NCBI RefSeq assembly: GCF_026274175.1
Contig: NZ_JAPHNL010000332.1
Coordinates: 21,558 to 85,557, forward strand
Length of the DNA stretch: 64,000 nucleotides
Origin: Streptomyces beihaiensis
Lineage (GTDB): Bacteria; Actinomycetota; Actinomycetes; Streptomycetales; Streptomycetaceae
Reading direction: 5' to 3'
Below the pieces are notes generated by a model that saw nothing but the letters and a program-made list of their open reading frames with translations, was not told where the DNA came from and did no database searches. The first letter of the stretch is position 1. Each line of letters opens with the position of its first letter. Position numbers and translations under genes: made by a program. Shown here piece by piece: positions 6,796 to 16,900 of this stretch.

Positions 6796-7824
6796 GTGAC
6801 CCCCGCAGAGCTCTCCCGTACCGTCCTGCGCGCCGTCGGCGGCGCGGTCGACGACGGTGAGTTCCGTGCGGGCGCGCGCGGTGGCGGGGGAGCCCGCATC
6901 GTCGTCGAGCGGCCGCGCGCCGGCGGGCACGGGGACTACGCCACCAACGTCGCCCTGCAGATCGCCAAGGCCGCCGGGCGCCCGCCCAGGGAAGTCGCCG
7001 AGGTGCTGTCGCGGCGGCTCACCGCCACCCCGGGGATCGTCGCCGCCGACGTCACCGGGCCCGGGTTCCTCAACCTCACCCTCGGGGCGCGGGGCCGGGA
7101 CTGCGGGCCACTCGTCGAAGACATCCAGCGGCAAGGGCTGCTGTACGGACATGGCGACTCGCTGCGCGGTCATCGCGTCGAGCTCCGCGTTCCCGATGAG
7201 CCGCGGGCCCGCGTCGTCGCCGATGCCGTCGCCCGGATCGGGCGCAGCCAGGGCGCCGAGGTCCACGTCGTGCGCGCCCAGCGGCCCGGCGACGTCACCT
7301 TCCGGCCCGTCCCCGCCCACCCGCGGGACCTGGTCCGGCTCATCGGTTCCGATGCCGCCCGCTGGGCGCTGCTCAGGCCCGCCGTCGCCGACCACCCCCG
7401 TACCGCCACCGCCGTCGAGCGCGCCGCGCACCTCGCCCAGCGCGAGAGCAACCCGCTCTTCCGCGTCCGGTACGCCCACGCCCGCACCCGCGCCCTCACG
7501 CGCAATGCCGCCGATCTCGGGTTCCGCGCCCAGCCCGGCGACGGCGGCGGCGCCGACGTGCAGGACGGGCTCGTCGCCGCCCTCGCCGACCATCCGCGCA
7601 TCCTGCTCTCCGCCGCCCGGCACCGCGCCCCGGACCGGCTCGCCCGGCACCTCGTCGACGTCGCCGATCTTTTCCTCGCGCGGCTGAACACGACCGTGCT
7701 GCCCGTCGGTGAGGAGAAACCCTCGGCCGCCCACCGCGCCCGGCTCGCGCTCGCCGAAGCCACCGGGACGGTGCTCGCCGGTGGCCTCTCCCTGCTCGGC
7801 ATCGACGCACCCCAGCACCTGTAG
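6796..7824 (+). CDS. nrtL: ArgS-related anticodon-binding protein NrtL
   Basis: 342 residues. It resembles arginyl-tRNA synthetase without the catalytic core. The N-terminal part (about 1-110) is an ArgS additional-domain-like region (GDYATNVALQIAKAAGRPPREVAEVLS, GPGFLNLTL). The C-terminal part (about 205-342) is a DALR anticodon-binding domain (NPLFRVRYAHARTRALTRNA, YxxR-type helices, LNTTVLPV). The middle lacks the HIGH and KMSKS signatures, so it cannot charge tRNA in the usual way. Such proteins are conserved next to lysA in Streptomyces; a role in tRNA binding or regulation is only inferred. It is likely leaderless and shares direction with lysA 48 bp downstream, with a tRNA-Arg gene about 1 kb upstream. 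Confidence 0.85.
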   Translation: MTPAELSRTVLRAVGGAVDDGEFRAGARGGGGARIVVERPRAGGHGDYATNVALQIAKAAGRPPREVAEVLSRRLTATPGIVAADVTGPGFLNLTLGARGRDCGPLVEDIQRQGLLYGHGDSLRGHRVELRVPDEPRARVVADAVARIGRSQGAEVHVVRAQRPGDVTFRPVPAHPRDLVRLIGSDAARWALLRPAVADHPRTATAVERAAHLAQRESNPLFRVRYAHARTRALTRNAADLGFRAQPGDGGGADVQDGLVAALADHPRILLSAARHRAPDRLARHLVDVADLFLARLNTTVLPVGEEKPSAAHRARLALAEATGTVLAGGLSLLGIDAPQHL

Positions 7825-7872
7825 GCCACCAGGTTCGCAAGACCTGTAGAGACGAAGAGAGCGCCACCCGCC

Positions 7873-9264
7873 ATGAGCCGTTCCGCCCACCCCGCAGGCC
7901 CCCGGCACGCCGACGTTCTGCCCGAGGGGCACTACACCGCCCCGCCCGCCGACCTCAACGCACTCGACCCGAAGGTCTGGTCGCAGACCGTGGGGCGCGC
8001 CACCGACGGCGCGGTGACCGTCGCTGGCATCGAGGTCACCCGGCTCGCCGAGGAGTTCGGTACCCCCGCCTACTTCCTCGACGAAACCGACTTCCGCGCC
8101 CGCTGCGCCGCCTGGCGCGACGCCTTCGGGCCCGGCGCCGACGTCTTCTACGCCGGGAAGGCGTTCCTTTCGCGTGCCGTCGTGCGGTGGCTGCACGAGG
8201 AGGGGCTCAACCTCGACGTGTGTTCCGGTGGGGAGCTGGCCACCGCCCTGTCCGCAGGGATGCCCGCCGAGCGGATCGCCTTCCACGGCAACAACAAGTC
8301 AGAGGACGAGATCGAGCGGGCCGTCAGTGTCGGCGTCGGGCGGATCGTGCTCGACTCCTTCCAGGAGATCGTCCGCGTCGCCCACATCGCCCAGCGGCTC
8401 GGCAAGCGCCAGCGCGTGCAGATCCGCGTCACCGTCGGCGTCGAGGCGCACACCCACGAGTTCATCGCCACCGCCCACGAGGACCAGAAGTTCGGCATCG
8501 CGCTCGCCGACGGCCTGGCCGCCGAGGCCGTACGACGTGCCCTCGAACTCGACGGGATCGAGCTCATCGGGATCCACTCGCACATCGGGTCGCAGATCTT
8601 CGACATGGCGGGGTTCGAGGTCGCCGCGCGGCGCGTCGTCGGACTGCTCGCCGAGGTGCGTGACGAGCACGGGATCGAGCTGCCCGAGATCGACCTCGGC
8701 GGCGGGCTCGGCATCGCGTACACCTCTGACGACGACCCCAGCGAACCGCACGAGATCGCCAAGGCGCTGAACGAGATCGTCAGCCGGGAGTGCGAGGCCG
8801 CCGAGCTGCGCGTGCCCCGGATCTCCGTCGAGCCGGGCCGCGCCATCGTCGGCCCGACCGCCTTCACCCTCTACACCGTCGGCACGGTCAAGCCGCTCGA
8901 AGGACTGCGGACGTACGTCTCCGTCGACGGCGGCATGTCCGACAACATCCGCACCGCCCTGTACGACGCCGAGTACACGGTCGCCCTCGCCTCCCGCCGC
9001 TCCGACGCCGAGCCGATGCTCGCCCGTGTCGTCGGCAAGCACTGCGAGAGCGGGGACATCGTCGTCAAGGACGCCTTCCTGCCCGCCGACATCGCCCCGG
9101 GTGATCTCATCGCCGTGCCCGCGACCGGCGCGTACTGCCGTTCCATGGCCAGCAACTACAACCATGTTCTGCGCCCGCCGGTCGTCGCCGTGCGCGACGG
9201 TGAGGCGCGCGTGATCGTCCGGCGCGAGACGGAGGAAGATCTCCTGCGCCTCGATGTCGGATAA
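7873..9264 (+). CDS. lysA: diaminopimelate decarboxylase
   Basis: 463 residues. It removes CO2 from meso-diaminopimelate to give L-lysine, the last lysine step, in the cytoplasm. It is a fold-III PLP enzyme: an alanine-racemase-like TIM barrel at about 65-310, with the PLP Lys in FYAGKAF (Lys96). The conserved barrel elements [19 protein letters not shown] and EPGRAIVG follow, then a C-terminal beta domain with the substrate motif CESGDIV and the PLP-site Tyr in [12 protein letters not shown]. Length is close to the actinomycete norm. The ATG follows a purine-rich GAAGAGAG. A strong hairpin separates it from hom. Confidence 0.97.
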   Translation: MSRSAHPAGPRHADVLPEGHYTAPPADLNALDPKVWSQTVGRATDGAVTVAGIEVTRLAEEFGTPAYFLDETDFRARCAAWRDAFGPGADVFYAGKAFLSRAVVRWLHEEGLNLDVCSGGELATALSAGMPAERIAFHGNNKSEDEIERAVSVGVGRIVLDSFQEIVRVAHIAQRLGKRQRVQIRVTVGVEAHTHEFIATAHEDQKFGIALADGLAAEAVRRALELDGIELIGIHSHIGSQIFDMAGFEVAARRVVGLLAEVRDEHGIELPEIDLGGGLGIAYTSDDDPSEPHEIAKALNEIVSRECEAAELRVPRISVEPGRAIVGPTAFTLYTVGTVKPLEGLRTYVSVDGGMSDNIRTALYDAEYTVALASRRSDAEPMLARVVGKHCESGDIVVKDAFLPADIAPGDLIAVPATGAYCRSMASNYNHVLRPPVVAVRDGEARVIVRRETEEDLLRLDVG

Positions 9265-9285
9265 GTGAAATAGCTGTCTCATCAT

Positions 9286-9314
9286 CCGGACCGGGCGCAG
9301 AAAGCCCGGTCCGG
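9286..9314. terminator. strong hairpin between lysA and hom
   Basis: Perfect 11-bp arms CCGGACCGGGC (9286-9296) and GCCCGGTCCGG (9304-9314) enclose a 7-base loop. There is no T-tract, so it may be a factor-independent GC-rich terminator, an mRNA 3'-end stabiliser for lysA, or an attenuator ahead of hom. Confidence 0.6.
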
Positions 9315-9365
9315 TGGGTGAGACTGGCTCTACCAGAGATGTACTTACAGAAACGAGGTCGGATG

Positions 9366-10655
9366 ATGCGTACGCGTCCGCTGAAGGTGGCGCTCCTGGG
9401 GTGTGGGGTGGTCGGCTCAGAGGTGACACGCATCATGACGACGCACGCGGACGACCTCGCCGCGCGGATCGGCGCTCCGCTGGAGCTGGCCGGTGTCGCC
9501 GTCCGCCGCCCCTCCAAGGTCCGTGAGGGCATCGACCCGGCGCTCATCACCACCGACGCCACCGCGCTCGTCAAACGCGGCGACATCGACGTCGTCGTCG
9601 AGGTCATCGGCGGCATCGAGCCCGCCCGCACCCTCATCACCACCGCCTTCGAGCACGGCGCCTCCGTCGTCTCCGCCAACAAGGCGCTGGTCGCCCAGGA
9701 CGGCGCGGACCTGCACGCCACCGCCGAGGAACACGGCCTCGACCTGTACTACGAGGCCGCCGTCGCCGGGGCGATCCCGCTGGTGCGCCCGCTGCGCGAG
9801 TCCCTCGCGGGCGACAAGGTCAACCGCGTCCTCGGCATCGTCAACGGCACCACCAACTTCATCCTCGACAAGATGGATTCGACGGGTGCCGGGTATCAGG
9901 AGGCGCTCGACGAGGCCACCGCGCTCGGGTACGCCGAGGCCGACCCGACCGCCGACGTCGAGGGTTTCGACGCCGCCGCCAAGGCCGCCATCCTCGCCGG
10001 AATCGCCTTCCACACGCGCGTGCGCCTCGACGACGTCTACCGCGAGGGCATGACCGAGGTGACCGCCGCCGACTTCGCCTCCGCGAAGGAGATGGGCTGC
10101 ACCATCAAGCTGCTCGCCATCTGCGAGCGGGCCGCCGACGGCCGGTCCGTCACCGCCCGCGTCCACCCCGCGATGATCCCCCTGTCCCACCCGCTGGCCT
10201 CCGTGCGCGGCGCGTACAACGCCGTGTTCGTCGAGGCCGAGGCGGCCGGGCAGCTCATGTTCTACGGTCCGGGCGCCGGCGGTTCGCCGACCGCGTCCGC
10301 CGTACTCGGCGACCTGGTCGCCGTCTGCCGCAACCGTCTCAACGGCGCTACGGGACCCGGCGACTCCGCGTACACCCGGCTGCCCGTCTCCCCGATGGGC
10401 GAGGTCGTGACGCGGTACCACATCAGCCTCGACGTGGCCGACAAGCCAGGCGTCCTCGCGCAGGTCGCCACGGTCTTCGCCGAGCATGGCGTCTCCATCG
10501 ACACCGTGCGTCAGTCGGGGAAGGACGGCGAGGCGTCCCTCGTCGTCGTCACCCACCGCGCGGCGGACGCGGCCCTCACCGGGACCGTGGACGCGCTGCG
10601 CCAGCTCGACACCGTGCGCGGTGTCGCAAGCATCATGCGTGTCGAAGGGGAGTAG
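9366..10655 (+). CDS. hom: homoserine dehydrogenase
   Basis: 429 residues. It reduces aspartate semialdehyde to homoserine with NAD(P)H, the branch point to threonine and methionine. The Rossmann motif is VALLGCGVVGSEV at the N-terminus. Substrate-domain signatures are SANKAL, YYEAAVAGAIP and NGTTNFIL, with the catalytic region YAEADPTADVEGFDAAAKAAIL. The last roughly 85 residues are an ACT domain (VADKPGVLAQVATVFAEHGVSIDTV), which in the family mediates threonine feedback inhibition. Two adjacent ATGs (9363, 9366) are possible; the second is seven bases from GAGG. It is followed after six bases by thrC, so the two are co-transcribed. Confidence 0.96.
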   Translation: MRTRPLKVALLGCGVVGSEVTRIMTTHADDLAARIGAPLELAGVAVRRPSKVREGIDPALITTDATALVKRGDIDVVVEVIGGIEPARTLITTAFEHGASVVSANKALVAQDGADLHATAEEHGLDLYYEAAVAGAIPLVRPLRESLAGDKVNRVLGIVNGTTNFILDKMDSTGAGYQEALDEATALGYAEADPTADVEGFDAAAKAAILAGIAFHTRVRLDDVYREGMTEVTAADFASAKEMGCTIKLLAICERAADGRSVTARVHPAMIPLSHPLASVRGAYNAVFVEAEAAGQLMFYGPGAGGSPTASAVLGDLVAVCRNRLNGATGPGDSAYTRLPVSPMGEVVTRYHISLDVADKPGVLAQVATVFAEHGVSIDTVRQSGKDGEASLVVVTHRAADAALTGTVDALRQLDTVRGVASIMRVEGE

Positions 10656-10661
10656 CAGCTC

Positions 10662-11729
10662 ATGACCGGAATGACCCACCAGTGGCGCGGCATCATCGAG
10701 GAGTACCGGGACCGGCTCCCGGTGACCGACACCACGCCGGTCGTCACGCTCCGCGAGGGCGGCACGCCGCTCGTGCCGGCGCAGGTCCTCTCCGAGCGCA
10801 CGGGCTGCGAGGTCCACCTGAAGGTCGAGGGCGCCAACCCCACCGGCTCCTTCAAGGACCGCGGCATGACCATGGCCATCACCCGGGCCAAGGAGGAGGG
10901 CGCGCAGGCGGTCATCTGCGCCTCCACCGGCAACACGTCCGCGTCCGCCGCCGCGTACGCCGTGCGCGCCGGCATGGTCTGCGCGGTGCTCGTGCCGCAG
11001 GGCAAGATCGCGCTCGGCAAGATGGGCCAGGCGCTCGTCTACGGCTCGAAGATCCTCCAGGTCGACGGCAACTTCGACGACTGCCTCGACCTCGCCCGCC
11101 GCCTCTCGGAGAACTACCCGGTCGCGCTGGTCAACTCGGTCAACCCGTACCGCATCGAGGGCCAGAAGACCGCCTCGTTCGAGATCGTGGACGCCCTCGG
11201 CGACGCCCCCGACATCCACGTGCTCCCCGTCGGCAACGCCGGCAACATCACGGCCTACTGGAAGGGCTACAAGGAGTACTCCGCCGACGGACCGGCCACC
11301 CGCACCCCCCGCATGTGGGGCTTCCAGGCGTCGGGCTCCGCCCCGATCGTGCGTGGAGAGGTGGTCAAGGACCCCTCGACCATCGCCACAGCGATCCGCA
11401 TCGGCAACCCGGCCTCCTGGCAGCACGCGATCGCCGCGCGCGACGAGTCCGGCGGCTTCATCGACGAGGTGACGGACCGTGAGATCCTGCGCGCCTACAA
11501 GTTCCTGGCCTCCCAGGAGGGCGTCTTCGTCGAGCCCGCCTCCGCGTCGTCCGTCGCGGGCCTCCTGAAGGCCGCTGAGCAGGGCAAGGTCGACAAGGGG
11601 CAGAAGATCGTCTGCACCGTGACCGGCAACGGCCTCAAGGACCCCGACTGGGCCGTGGCCGGCGCGCCGCAGCCCGTCACCGTCCCGGTCGACGCGGTCG
11701 CCGCGGCCGAGCGGCTCGGCCTCGCCTGA
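10662..11729 (+). CDS. thrC: threonine synthase
   Basis: 355 residues. It converts O-phosphohomoserine to threonine with PLP, in the cytoplasm. It is a fold-II PLP enzyme: the Lys Schiff base is in [11 protein letters not shown] (Lys65), the PLP-phosphate and nucleotide loop is [13 protein letters not shown], and the substrate loop is [14 protein letters not shown]. It is of the short, SAM-independent type common in actinobacteria. It starts six bases after hom with GGGGAG as ribosome-binding site. The family's regulatory N-terminal extension is absent. Confidence 0.96.
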   Translation: MTGMTHQWRGIIEEYRDRLPVTDTTPVVTLREGGTPLVPAQVLSERTGCEVHLKVEGANPTGSFKDRGMTMAITRAKEEGAQAVICASTGNTSASAAAYAVRAGMVCAVLVPQGKIALGKMGQALVYGSKILQVDGNFDDCLDLARRLSENYPVALVNSVNPYRIEGQKTASFEIVDALGDAPDIHVLPVGNAGNITAYWKGYKEYSADGPATRTPRMWGFQASGSAPIVRGEVVKDPSTIATAIRIGNPASWQHAIAARDESGGFIDEVTDREILRAYKFLASQEGVFVEPASASSVAGLLKAAEQGKVDKGQKIVCTVTGNGLKDPDWAVAGAPQPVTVPVDAVAAAERLGLA

Positions 11730-12039
11730 CGATCGCCACGGCCTGATCCCCCGTCAACTGGGCGTTTCCGTACAGGGGGTGCACAGGGGGCTTACGACAC
11801 GCATCGTGCGCCTCCTGTGCGCCCTATGTCGCCACAGAACCTTCCTTCGATAGGCTGTACCGAACCCGCGCACCGCATATGCAGTGGTGCCGCCGCTGTT
11901 CCGTCGTATTCCGGCGCATGTCGCCACATGGCGCCACATGTCTGCCGTTGTACCGACGAACGCGGCCCTTGTCCCACCGTCTTCGGAAGTTCTCGAAACA
12001 CCTCGAAACATCCCGCAGCGCAAGGAGAGTCATCGAGCG
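11730..12039. other. thrC-thrB gap with short direct repeats
   Basis: This 310-bp gap is unusual inside a threonine gene set. It contains ATGTCGCCACA at 11826-11836 and again at 11918-11928, and CGCCACATG twice around 11922-11940. Just ahead of the thrB ribosome-binding site, CTCGAAACA occurs twice (11992-12000, 12002-12010). It may hold a separate thrB promoter with operator sites. No gene or clear terminator was seen. Confidence 0.5.
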
Positions 12040-12957
12040 ATGGCCGGTCCCGCGTTCCGCGCCGCCGCCGTCAGGGTGCGCGTCCCCGCCACCAGCGCCA
12101 ACCTCGGCCCTGGCTTCGACAGCCTCGGCCTGTCGCTGGGGCTCTACGACGACGTGGTCGTCCGGGTCGCCGACTCCGGGCTGCACATCGACATCGCCGG
12201 TGAGGGCTCCGAGACCCTCCCGCGCGACGAGTCGCACCTTCTCGTACGGTCCCTGCGCACCGCCTTCGACCTGCTCGGCGGTCAGCCGCGCGGCCTTGAG
12301 ATCGTCTGCGCCAACCGCATCCCGCACGGCCGGGGCCTGGGCTCCTCGTCCGCCGCGATCTGCGCGGGCATCGTCGCCGCCCGCGCCGTGACCATAGGCG
12401 GCGACGCACGGCTCGACGACGCCGCGCTGCTCGAACTCGCCACCGAGATCGAGGGCCACCCGGACAACGTGGCCCCCTGCCTGCTCGGCGGCTTCACCAT
12501 CGCCTGGACGGAGCACGGGGCGGGCCGGGCGATCCGTCTGGAGGCCGCCGATTCCGTCGTTCCGGTGGTTTTCGTCCCCGGCAGGCCGGTCCTCACCGAA
12601 GAGGCCAGGGGACTGCTGCCGCGCACCGTCCCGCACGTGGACGCCGCGGCCAACGCGGGGCGGGCCGCCCTGCTCGTAGAGGCCCTGACCAGGCGCCCCG
12701 AGCTGCTGCTGCCCGCCACCGAGGACCGCATCCACCAGGAGTACCGGGCCCCGGCCATGCCGGAGAGCGCCGCCCTCGTGGAGCGGCTGCGGGTCGACGG
12801 GGTGCCCGCGATGATCTCCGGGGCGGGGCCGACGGTCATCGCCCTGGTGCAGGACGAGTCGGCCGACAAGGTCGCCCGGCTGGCCGGTGAGGGCTGGGCG
12901 GCCAACCGCCTCGCCCTCGACGTCGACGGAGCGAGCGTGCTGCCGCTTGGCTCCTGA
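12040..12957 (+). CDS. thrB: homoserine kinase
   Basis: 305 residues. It phosphorylates homoserine to O-phosphohomoserine, the substrate of ThrC. It is a GHMP kinase: an N-terminal VPATSANLGPGFDSLG substrate strand, the ATP-binding glycine loop at about residues 85-100 (IPHGRGLGSSSAAICAG), the VAPCLLGG region, and C-terminal motif 3, AMISGAGPTVIAL. ATG 12040 was preferred over the longer open frame because AAGGAGAG lies ten bases upstream and family homology begins immediately. Lying 310 bp from thrC, it is likely controlled partly on its own. Confidence 0.95.
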   Translation: MAGPAFRAAAVRVRVPATSANLGPGFDSLGLSLGLYDDVVVRVADSGLHIDIAGEGSETLPRDESHLLVRSLRTAFDLLGGQPRGLEIVCANRIPHGRGLGSSSAAICAGIVAARAVTIGGDARLDDAALLELATEIEGHPDNVAPCLLGGFTIAWTEHGAGRAIRLEAADSVVPVVFVPGRPVLTEEARGLLPRTVPHVDAAANAGRAALLVEALTRRPELLLPATEDRIHQEYRAPAMPESAALVERLRVDGVPAMISGAGPTVIALVQDESADKVARLAGEGWAANRLALDVDGASVLPLGS

Positions 12958-13353
12958 ACACGGTTGCCGGATGACGAGAGGGGGAATGTTTGTTGGATCC
13001 GGTAGTGTTAACCTCAAGTGTGCACCCGACCTCACTTTGGCGAGGTGCCGTGTGTCCCCGTCCGGGACAACCATTCTTCCGGGAGCCTCCCCAGCGATTC
13101 CGCACAGCGTCCCCGTACCTCGGGACGTGGTGCTGAACGTCGGCGAGCATGCTCCGGAACCGGCGTGACCGAGCCGCGTGACACCACAAGCCAGTGCACC
13201 CGCGGCCAAGGAAAACGCCGTCACCAGTGAATTCTTCCGCCACATCGGCGGACAACCGCCCCGGCACGGTCCGTACAGGCAGGACCACCGCCGGACAGCA
13301 CAACCGGTCGCCGAGCCAGACAGGCCGACGTCCGCTCCAGGGAAGGACCCTTC
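12958..13353. other. leader region of rho
   Basis: This 396-bp gap between thrB and rho probably holds the rho promoter and a long 5' leader. A TAGTGT hexamer at 13003-13008 could be a -10 box but has no clear -35. ACCTC/GAGGT near 13029-13046 can form a small hairpin. Short frames inside lack ribosome-binding sites. Rho autoregulates through its leader in other bacteria; whether that holds here is not visible. Confidence 0.5.
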
Positions 13354-15435
13354 GTGAGCGACACCACCGATCTGATGGGCGTGACTGCCGACAGCTCCGC
13401 TGCCGCGCCCGCAGCATCCGCAGGGGACGCCTCTGCCGCGCCCGCCTCCGGTTCCCGGCGGCGCCGCGGTACCGGCCTCGAGGGCATGGTGCTGGCCGAG
13501 CTGCAGCAGGTCGCATCCGGCCTCGGCATCAGGGGCACCGCGCGGATGCGCAAGAGCCAGCTGATCGAGGTCATCAAGGAGGCGCAGGCGGGAGGTGGAG
13601 CCTCCGCGAAGAGCGCCGACGCCGCCGAGGCCAAGCCGAAGCGCCGCGCCACCTCGAAGGCCCGTACCCAAGAAGACTCCGCCGCCCCCACGACGGCGGA
13701 GGCCGAGACGAAGCCCGCCGCCAAGGCCGCGAAGGCCGACAAGGCCGACGGCGCCGACAAGGCCGGATCGGGTGAGGCCAAGGCGCAGAAGGCCGGCGCC
13801 CAGCAGATCGAGATCCCGGGCCAGGGCGCGGGCGACGACCAGCAGTCCGGCGACCGCCGTCGCCGTCGCGGCGAGACCTCCGGCGCCGACACCGCGGCCG
13901 CCGAGTCCAAGGACGGCGCGAAGGCCGAGTCCAGGCAGGACCGCCAGGGCGGCGACAAGGCCGACAAGGCCGACAAGGCCGACAGGGGTGACAAGGGCGA
14001 GGGCGCCCAGGACGGCTCCGGCAACGAGAACCGCCGTGACCGCGGCGACCGTGGTGGCCGCGACCGCCGTAACCGCGACCGCGACCGTCGCGGCAAGGGC
14101 GGCGACGAGCAGCAGGGCGGCGGCCAGGACCGTCAGCACCAGGGCGGCGGCCGCCAGGACCGCCAGGGCGGCAGCGGCCCGCAGGACGACGACTTCGAGG
14201 GCGGGCGCCGTGGGCGCCGCGGCCGCTACCGCGACCGCCGTGGCCGTCGCGGCCGCGACGAGTACGGCAACGAGCCGCAGATCTCCGAGGACGACGTCCT
14301 GATCCCCGTCGCGGGCATCCTCGACATCCTCGACAACTACGCGTTCATCCGGACCTCCGGCTACCTGCCGGGCCCCAACGACGTGTACGTCTCCCTCGCC
14401 CAGGTCCGCAAGAACGGCCTGCGCAAGGGCGACCACGTCACCGGCGCGGTCCGCCAGCCCAAGGAGGGCGAGCGCCGCGAGAAGTTCAACGCGCTGGTCC
14501 GCCTCGACTCGGTCAACGGCATGGCGCCCGAGACCGGCCGCGGCCGCCCGGAGTTCAACAAGCTCACGCCGCTGTACCCGCAGGACCGGCTCCGCCTGGA
14601 GACCGACCCGGGCGTGCTCACCACCCGCATCATCGACCTCGTCTCGCCCATCGGTAAGGGCCAGCGCGGTCTGATCGTGGCCCCGCCGAAGACCGGCAAG
14701 ACCATGATCATGCAGGCGGTCGCCAACGCGATCACGCACAACAACCCCGAGTGCCACCTGATGGTCGTCCTGGTCGACGAGCGTCCGGAAGAGGTCACCG
14801 ACATGCAGCGGTCGGTCAAGGGCGAGGTCATCTCCTCGACCTTCGACCGCCCGGCCGAGGACCACACGACGGTCGCCGAGCTCGCCATCGAGCGCGCCAA
14901 GCGGCTCGTCGAGCTCGGCCACGACGTCGTCGTGCTGCTCGACTCCATCACGCGTCTGGGCCGCGCCTACAACCTGGCGGCGCCGGCCTCGGGACGCATC
15001 CTGTCCGGTGGTGTCGACTCGACCGCCCTGTACCCGCCGAAGCGCTTCTTCGGTGCGGCCCGCAACATCGAGGACGGCGGCTCGCTGACCATCCTCGCCA
15101 CCGCCCTGGTGGACACCGGGTCCCGCATGGACGAGGTGATCTTCGAGGAGTTCAAGGGCACCGGCAACATGGAGCTCAAGCTCGACCGCAAGCTCGCCGA
15201 CAAGCGCATCTTCCCGGCGGTGGACGTGGACGCGTCCGGCACCCGCAAGGAAGAGATCCTGCTCGGCAGCGACGAACTCGCCATCGTCTGGAAGCTGCGC
15301 CGGGTGCTGCACGCGCTCGACCAGCAGCAGGCGATCGAGCTGCTGCTCGACAAGATGAAGCAGACGAAGTCCAACGCGGAGTTCCTGCTGCAGATCCAGA
15401 AGACGACGCCGACGCCGAACGGTTCGAGCGACTAG
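13354..15435 (+). CDS. rho: transcription termination factor Rho
   Basis: 693 residues, far longer than the roughly 420 of E. coli Rho. Residues about 40-85 form the Rho N-terminal domain ([27 protein letters not shown]). Residues about 90-310 are an actinobacterial insertion: first Ala/Lys/Asp-rich, with reiterated [10 protein letters not shown], then Arg/Gly/Asp-rich and RNA-binding in character. The RNA-binding cold-shock-like fold follows ([22 protein letters not shown]). The RecA-type ATPase has Walker A APPKTGKT at 443-450 and Walker [17 protein letters not shown]. The ring helicase ends transcription by pulling on nascent RNA. GTG start with GGAAGG upstream. A strong terminator follows the gene. 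Confidence 0.97.
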   Translation: MSDTTDLMGVTADSSAAAPAASAGDASAAPASGSRRRRGTGLEGMVLAELQQVASGLGIRGTARMRKSQLIEVIKEAQAGGGASAKSADAAEAKPKRRATSKARTQEDSAAPTTAEAETKPAAKAAKADKADGADKAGSGEAKAQKAGAQQIEIPGQGAGDDQQSGDRRRRRGETSGADTAAAESKDGAKAESRQDRQGGDKADKADKADRGDKGEGAQDGSGNENRRDRGDRGGRDRRNRDRDRRGKGGDEQQGGGQDRQHQGGGRQDRQGGSGPQDDDFEGGRRGRRGRYRDRRGRRGRDEYGNEPQISEDDVLIPVAGILDILDNYAFIRTSGYLPGPNDVYVSLAQVRKNGLRKGDHVTGAVRQPKEGERREKFNALVRLDSVNGMAPETGRGRPEFNKLTPLYPQDRLRLETDPGVLTTRIIDLVSPIGKGQRGLIVAPPKTGKTMIMQAVANAITHNNPECHLMVVLVDERPEEVTDMQRSVKGEVISSTFDRPAEDHTTVAELAIERAKRLVELGHDVVVLLDSITRLGRAYNLAAPASGRILSGGVDSTALYPPKRFFGAARNIEDGGSLTILATALVDTGSRMDEVIFEEFKGTGNMELKLDRKLADKRIFPAVDVDASGTRKEEILLGSDELAIVWKLRRVLHALDQQQAIELLLDKMKQTKSNAEFLLQIQKTTPTPNGSSD

Positions 15436-15459
15436 TCGCTTCGCGGACGGGTTCGTCCC

Positions 15460-15505
15460 GGGCCGGGCCCCCACCGCTTTGCCGCGGCGGGGGCCCGGCC
15501 CTTTG
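15460..15505 (+). terminator. Rho-independent terminator after rho
   Basis: Perfect 13-bp arms GGGCCGGGCCCCC (15460-15472) and GGGGGCCCGGCCC (15489-15501), with an inner CCGC/GCGG, are followed by TTTG. It starts 24 bases after the rho stop codon. Confidence 0.85.
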
Positions 15506-15799
15506 TCGTCCGCTGTCGGGTCCGCTGCCGCGTCCGCTGTCGGCCTCCTGTCGTCCGCGGCTTGTCGTGTCCGCGGTCGCGTCCGGAGACCTTGGCCACA
15601 CGGTCCCCTGACCAGGACATGGCATAGATGACCATAAAAGTCCTGGTCGCAAGGGTATTGCTCGTGCCTGGGCGTTACGTTCCGCGCACGCGACATCCGC
15701 AAGGGCCACAGGACTCTGTGCAACCCTTCAGGGCGGTTCGCCGTCACACCCAGTGAGGCGCACAGCGGGCCCCATCACGAAAGACCCTGCGAGGAGTAC
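15506..15799. other. promoter region of the LCP gene, with a dyad
   Basis: The left part is a GC-rich stretch of reiterated GTCCGC. At 15610-15618 GACCAGGAC and at 15640-15648 GTCCTGGTC form a perfect 9-bp inverted repeat around 21 relatively AT-rich bases (CATAGATGACCATAAAA). It could be a regulator site or an RNA hairpin. Further right the gap carries no ORF. Confidence 0.5.
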
Positions 15800-16900
15800 A
15801 TGCCGGACAGTGAGAGCAAGCCCGGGCGCGGTCGCGCCAGGGGCCGCCGCCGAAAGCCGCGCAGCGCGGGCAGCAAGGCGCTGCGCGTCGCGGCGTGGGG
15901 CGCGGCGGGCGTCGTGGTTCTCGGCGGCACCGGCCTCGGGTACGTCTATTTCAAGCTCGACGGCAACATCAAGAGCGTCGACATCAACCAGGCCCTCGGC
16001 AAGGACCGGCCGCGCAACGTCGACAACGGCTCGCAGGACATCCTGGTGCTGGGCTCCGACAGTCGCGCCGGGGCCAACAAGAAGGCCGGTGGCGGCATCG
16101 ACGACGGGTCCGCGCGCTCGGACACCGCGATGATCGTGCACATATACAAGGGCCACAAGAAGGCGAGTGTCGTCTCCATACCCAGGGACACCCTCGTCGA
16201 CCGGCCCGCCTGCACCGACACCCGCGGCACCACGCACCCCGCCCAGCACCACGCCATGTTCAACTCGGCCTACTCCGTGGGCGGCGCCGCCTGCGCGGTC
16301 AAGACCGTCGAGTCCATGACCGGCATCCGGATGGACCACTACATCGAGGTCGACTTCAGCGGCTTCGAGAAGCTCGTCGACGACCTCGGCGGCGTCCGGG
16401 TCACCACCAGCAAGGCGATAGACGACCCCGACAGCCACCTCAAGCTCGCCGCGGGCACGCACACCCTGAACGGCAAGCAGTCGCTCGGCCTGGTCCGCAC
16501 CCGCCACGGCGTCGGCGACGGCAGCGACCTCGGCCGCATCCAGCTGCAGCAGGCCTTCATGAAGGCCCTCATGGACCAGGTCGAGCACATCGGCGTCTTC
16601 AGCAACCCCAAGAAGCTGTACGAGCTCGCCGACACCGCCACCAACACCGTGACCACCGACTCGGAGCTCGGCTCGGTCAAGGACCTGTACTCGTTCGCGA
16701 GCGGCCTCAAGGGCATCGGCTCCAAGGACATGAAGATGGTCACCATGCCGGTGCAGTACGACACCGCCGACGCCAACCGGGTCCTGCTCGACAAGACGAA
16801 GGCCCAGACCGTCTGGGACGCCCTCAAGGCCGACAGGGCGATCCCGAGGGCCGCCACCGAGGGCACCGCCACCGGCCAGGCCGACGGCGTCGTGAAGTAG
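15800..16900 (+). CDS. LytR-CpsA-Psr (LCP) family envelope ligase
   Basis: 366 residues. It has a short Arg/Lys-rich cytoplasmic tail, one transmembrane anchor (about 31-53) and an extracytoplasmic LCP domain (about 75-300). LCP motifs visible are ILVLGSDSRAG, SDTAMIVHIYKGHKKASVVSIPRDTLV, MDHYIEVDFSGFEKLVDDLGGV and LVRTRHGVGDGSDLGRIQLQQAFM, whose Arg/Asp residues bind the polyprenyl pyrophosphate. Family members transfer glycopolymers such as teichoic acid or arabinogalactan-like chains from the lipid carrier to peptidoglycan. A WecA/TagO-like enzyme that could make such lipid-linked chains is encoded at 22342. GAGGAG precedes the ATG. Confidence 0.92.
   Translation: MPDSESKPGRGRARGRRRKPRSAGSKALRVAAWGAAGVVVLGGTGLGYVYFKLDGNIKSVDINQALGKDRPRNVDNGSQDILVLGSDSRAGANKKAGGGIDDGSARSDTAMIVHIYKGHKKASVVSIPRDTLVDRPACTDTRGTTHPAQHHAMFNSAYSVGGAACAVKTVESMTGIRMDHYIEVDFSGFEKLVDDLGGVRVTTSKAIDDPDSHLKLAAGTHTLNGKQSLGLVRTRHGVGDGSDLGRIQLQQAFMKALMDQVEHIGVFSNPKKLYELADTATNTVTTDSELGSVKDLYSFASGLKGIGSKDMKMVTMPVQYDTADANRVLLDKTKAQTVWDALKADRAIPRAATEGTATGQADGVVK

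Noticed and set aside
11824-15747. Leftward open frame of about 1300 codons over thrB and rho
   Set aside because: A GC-skew artefact antisense to two well-recognised genes.
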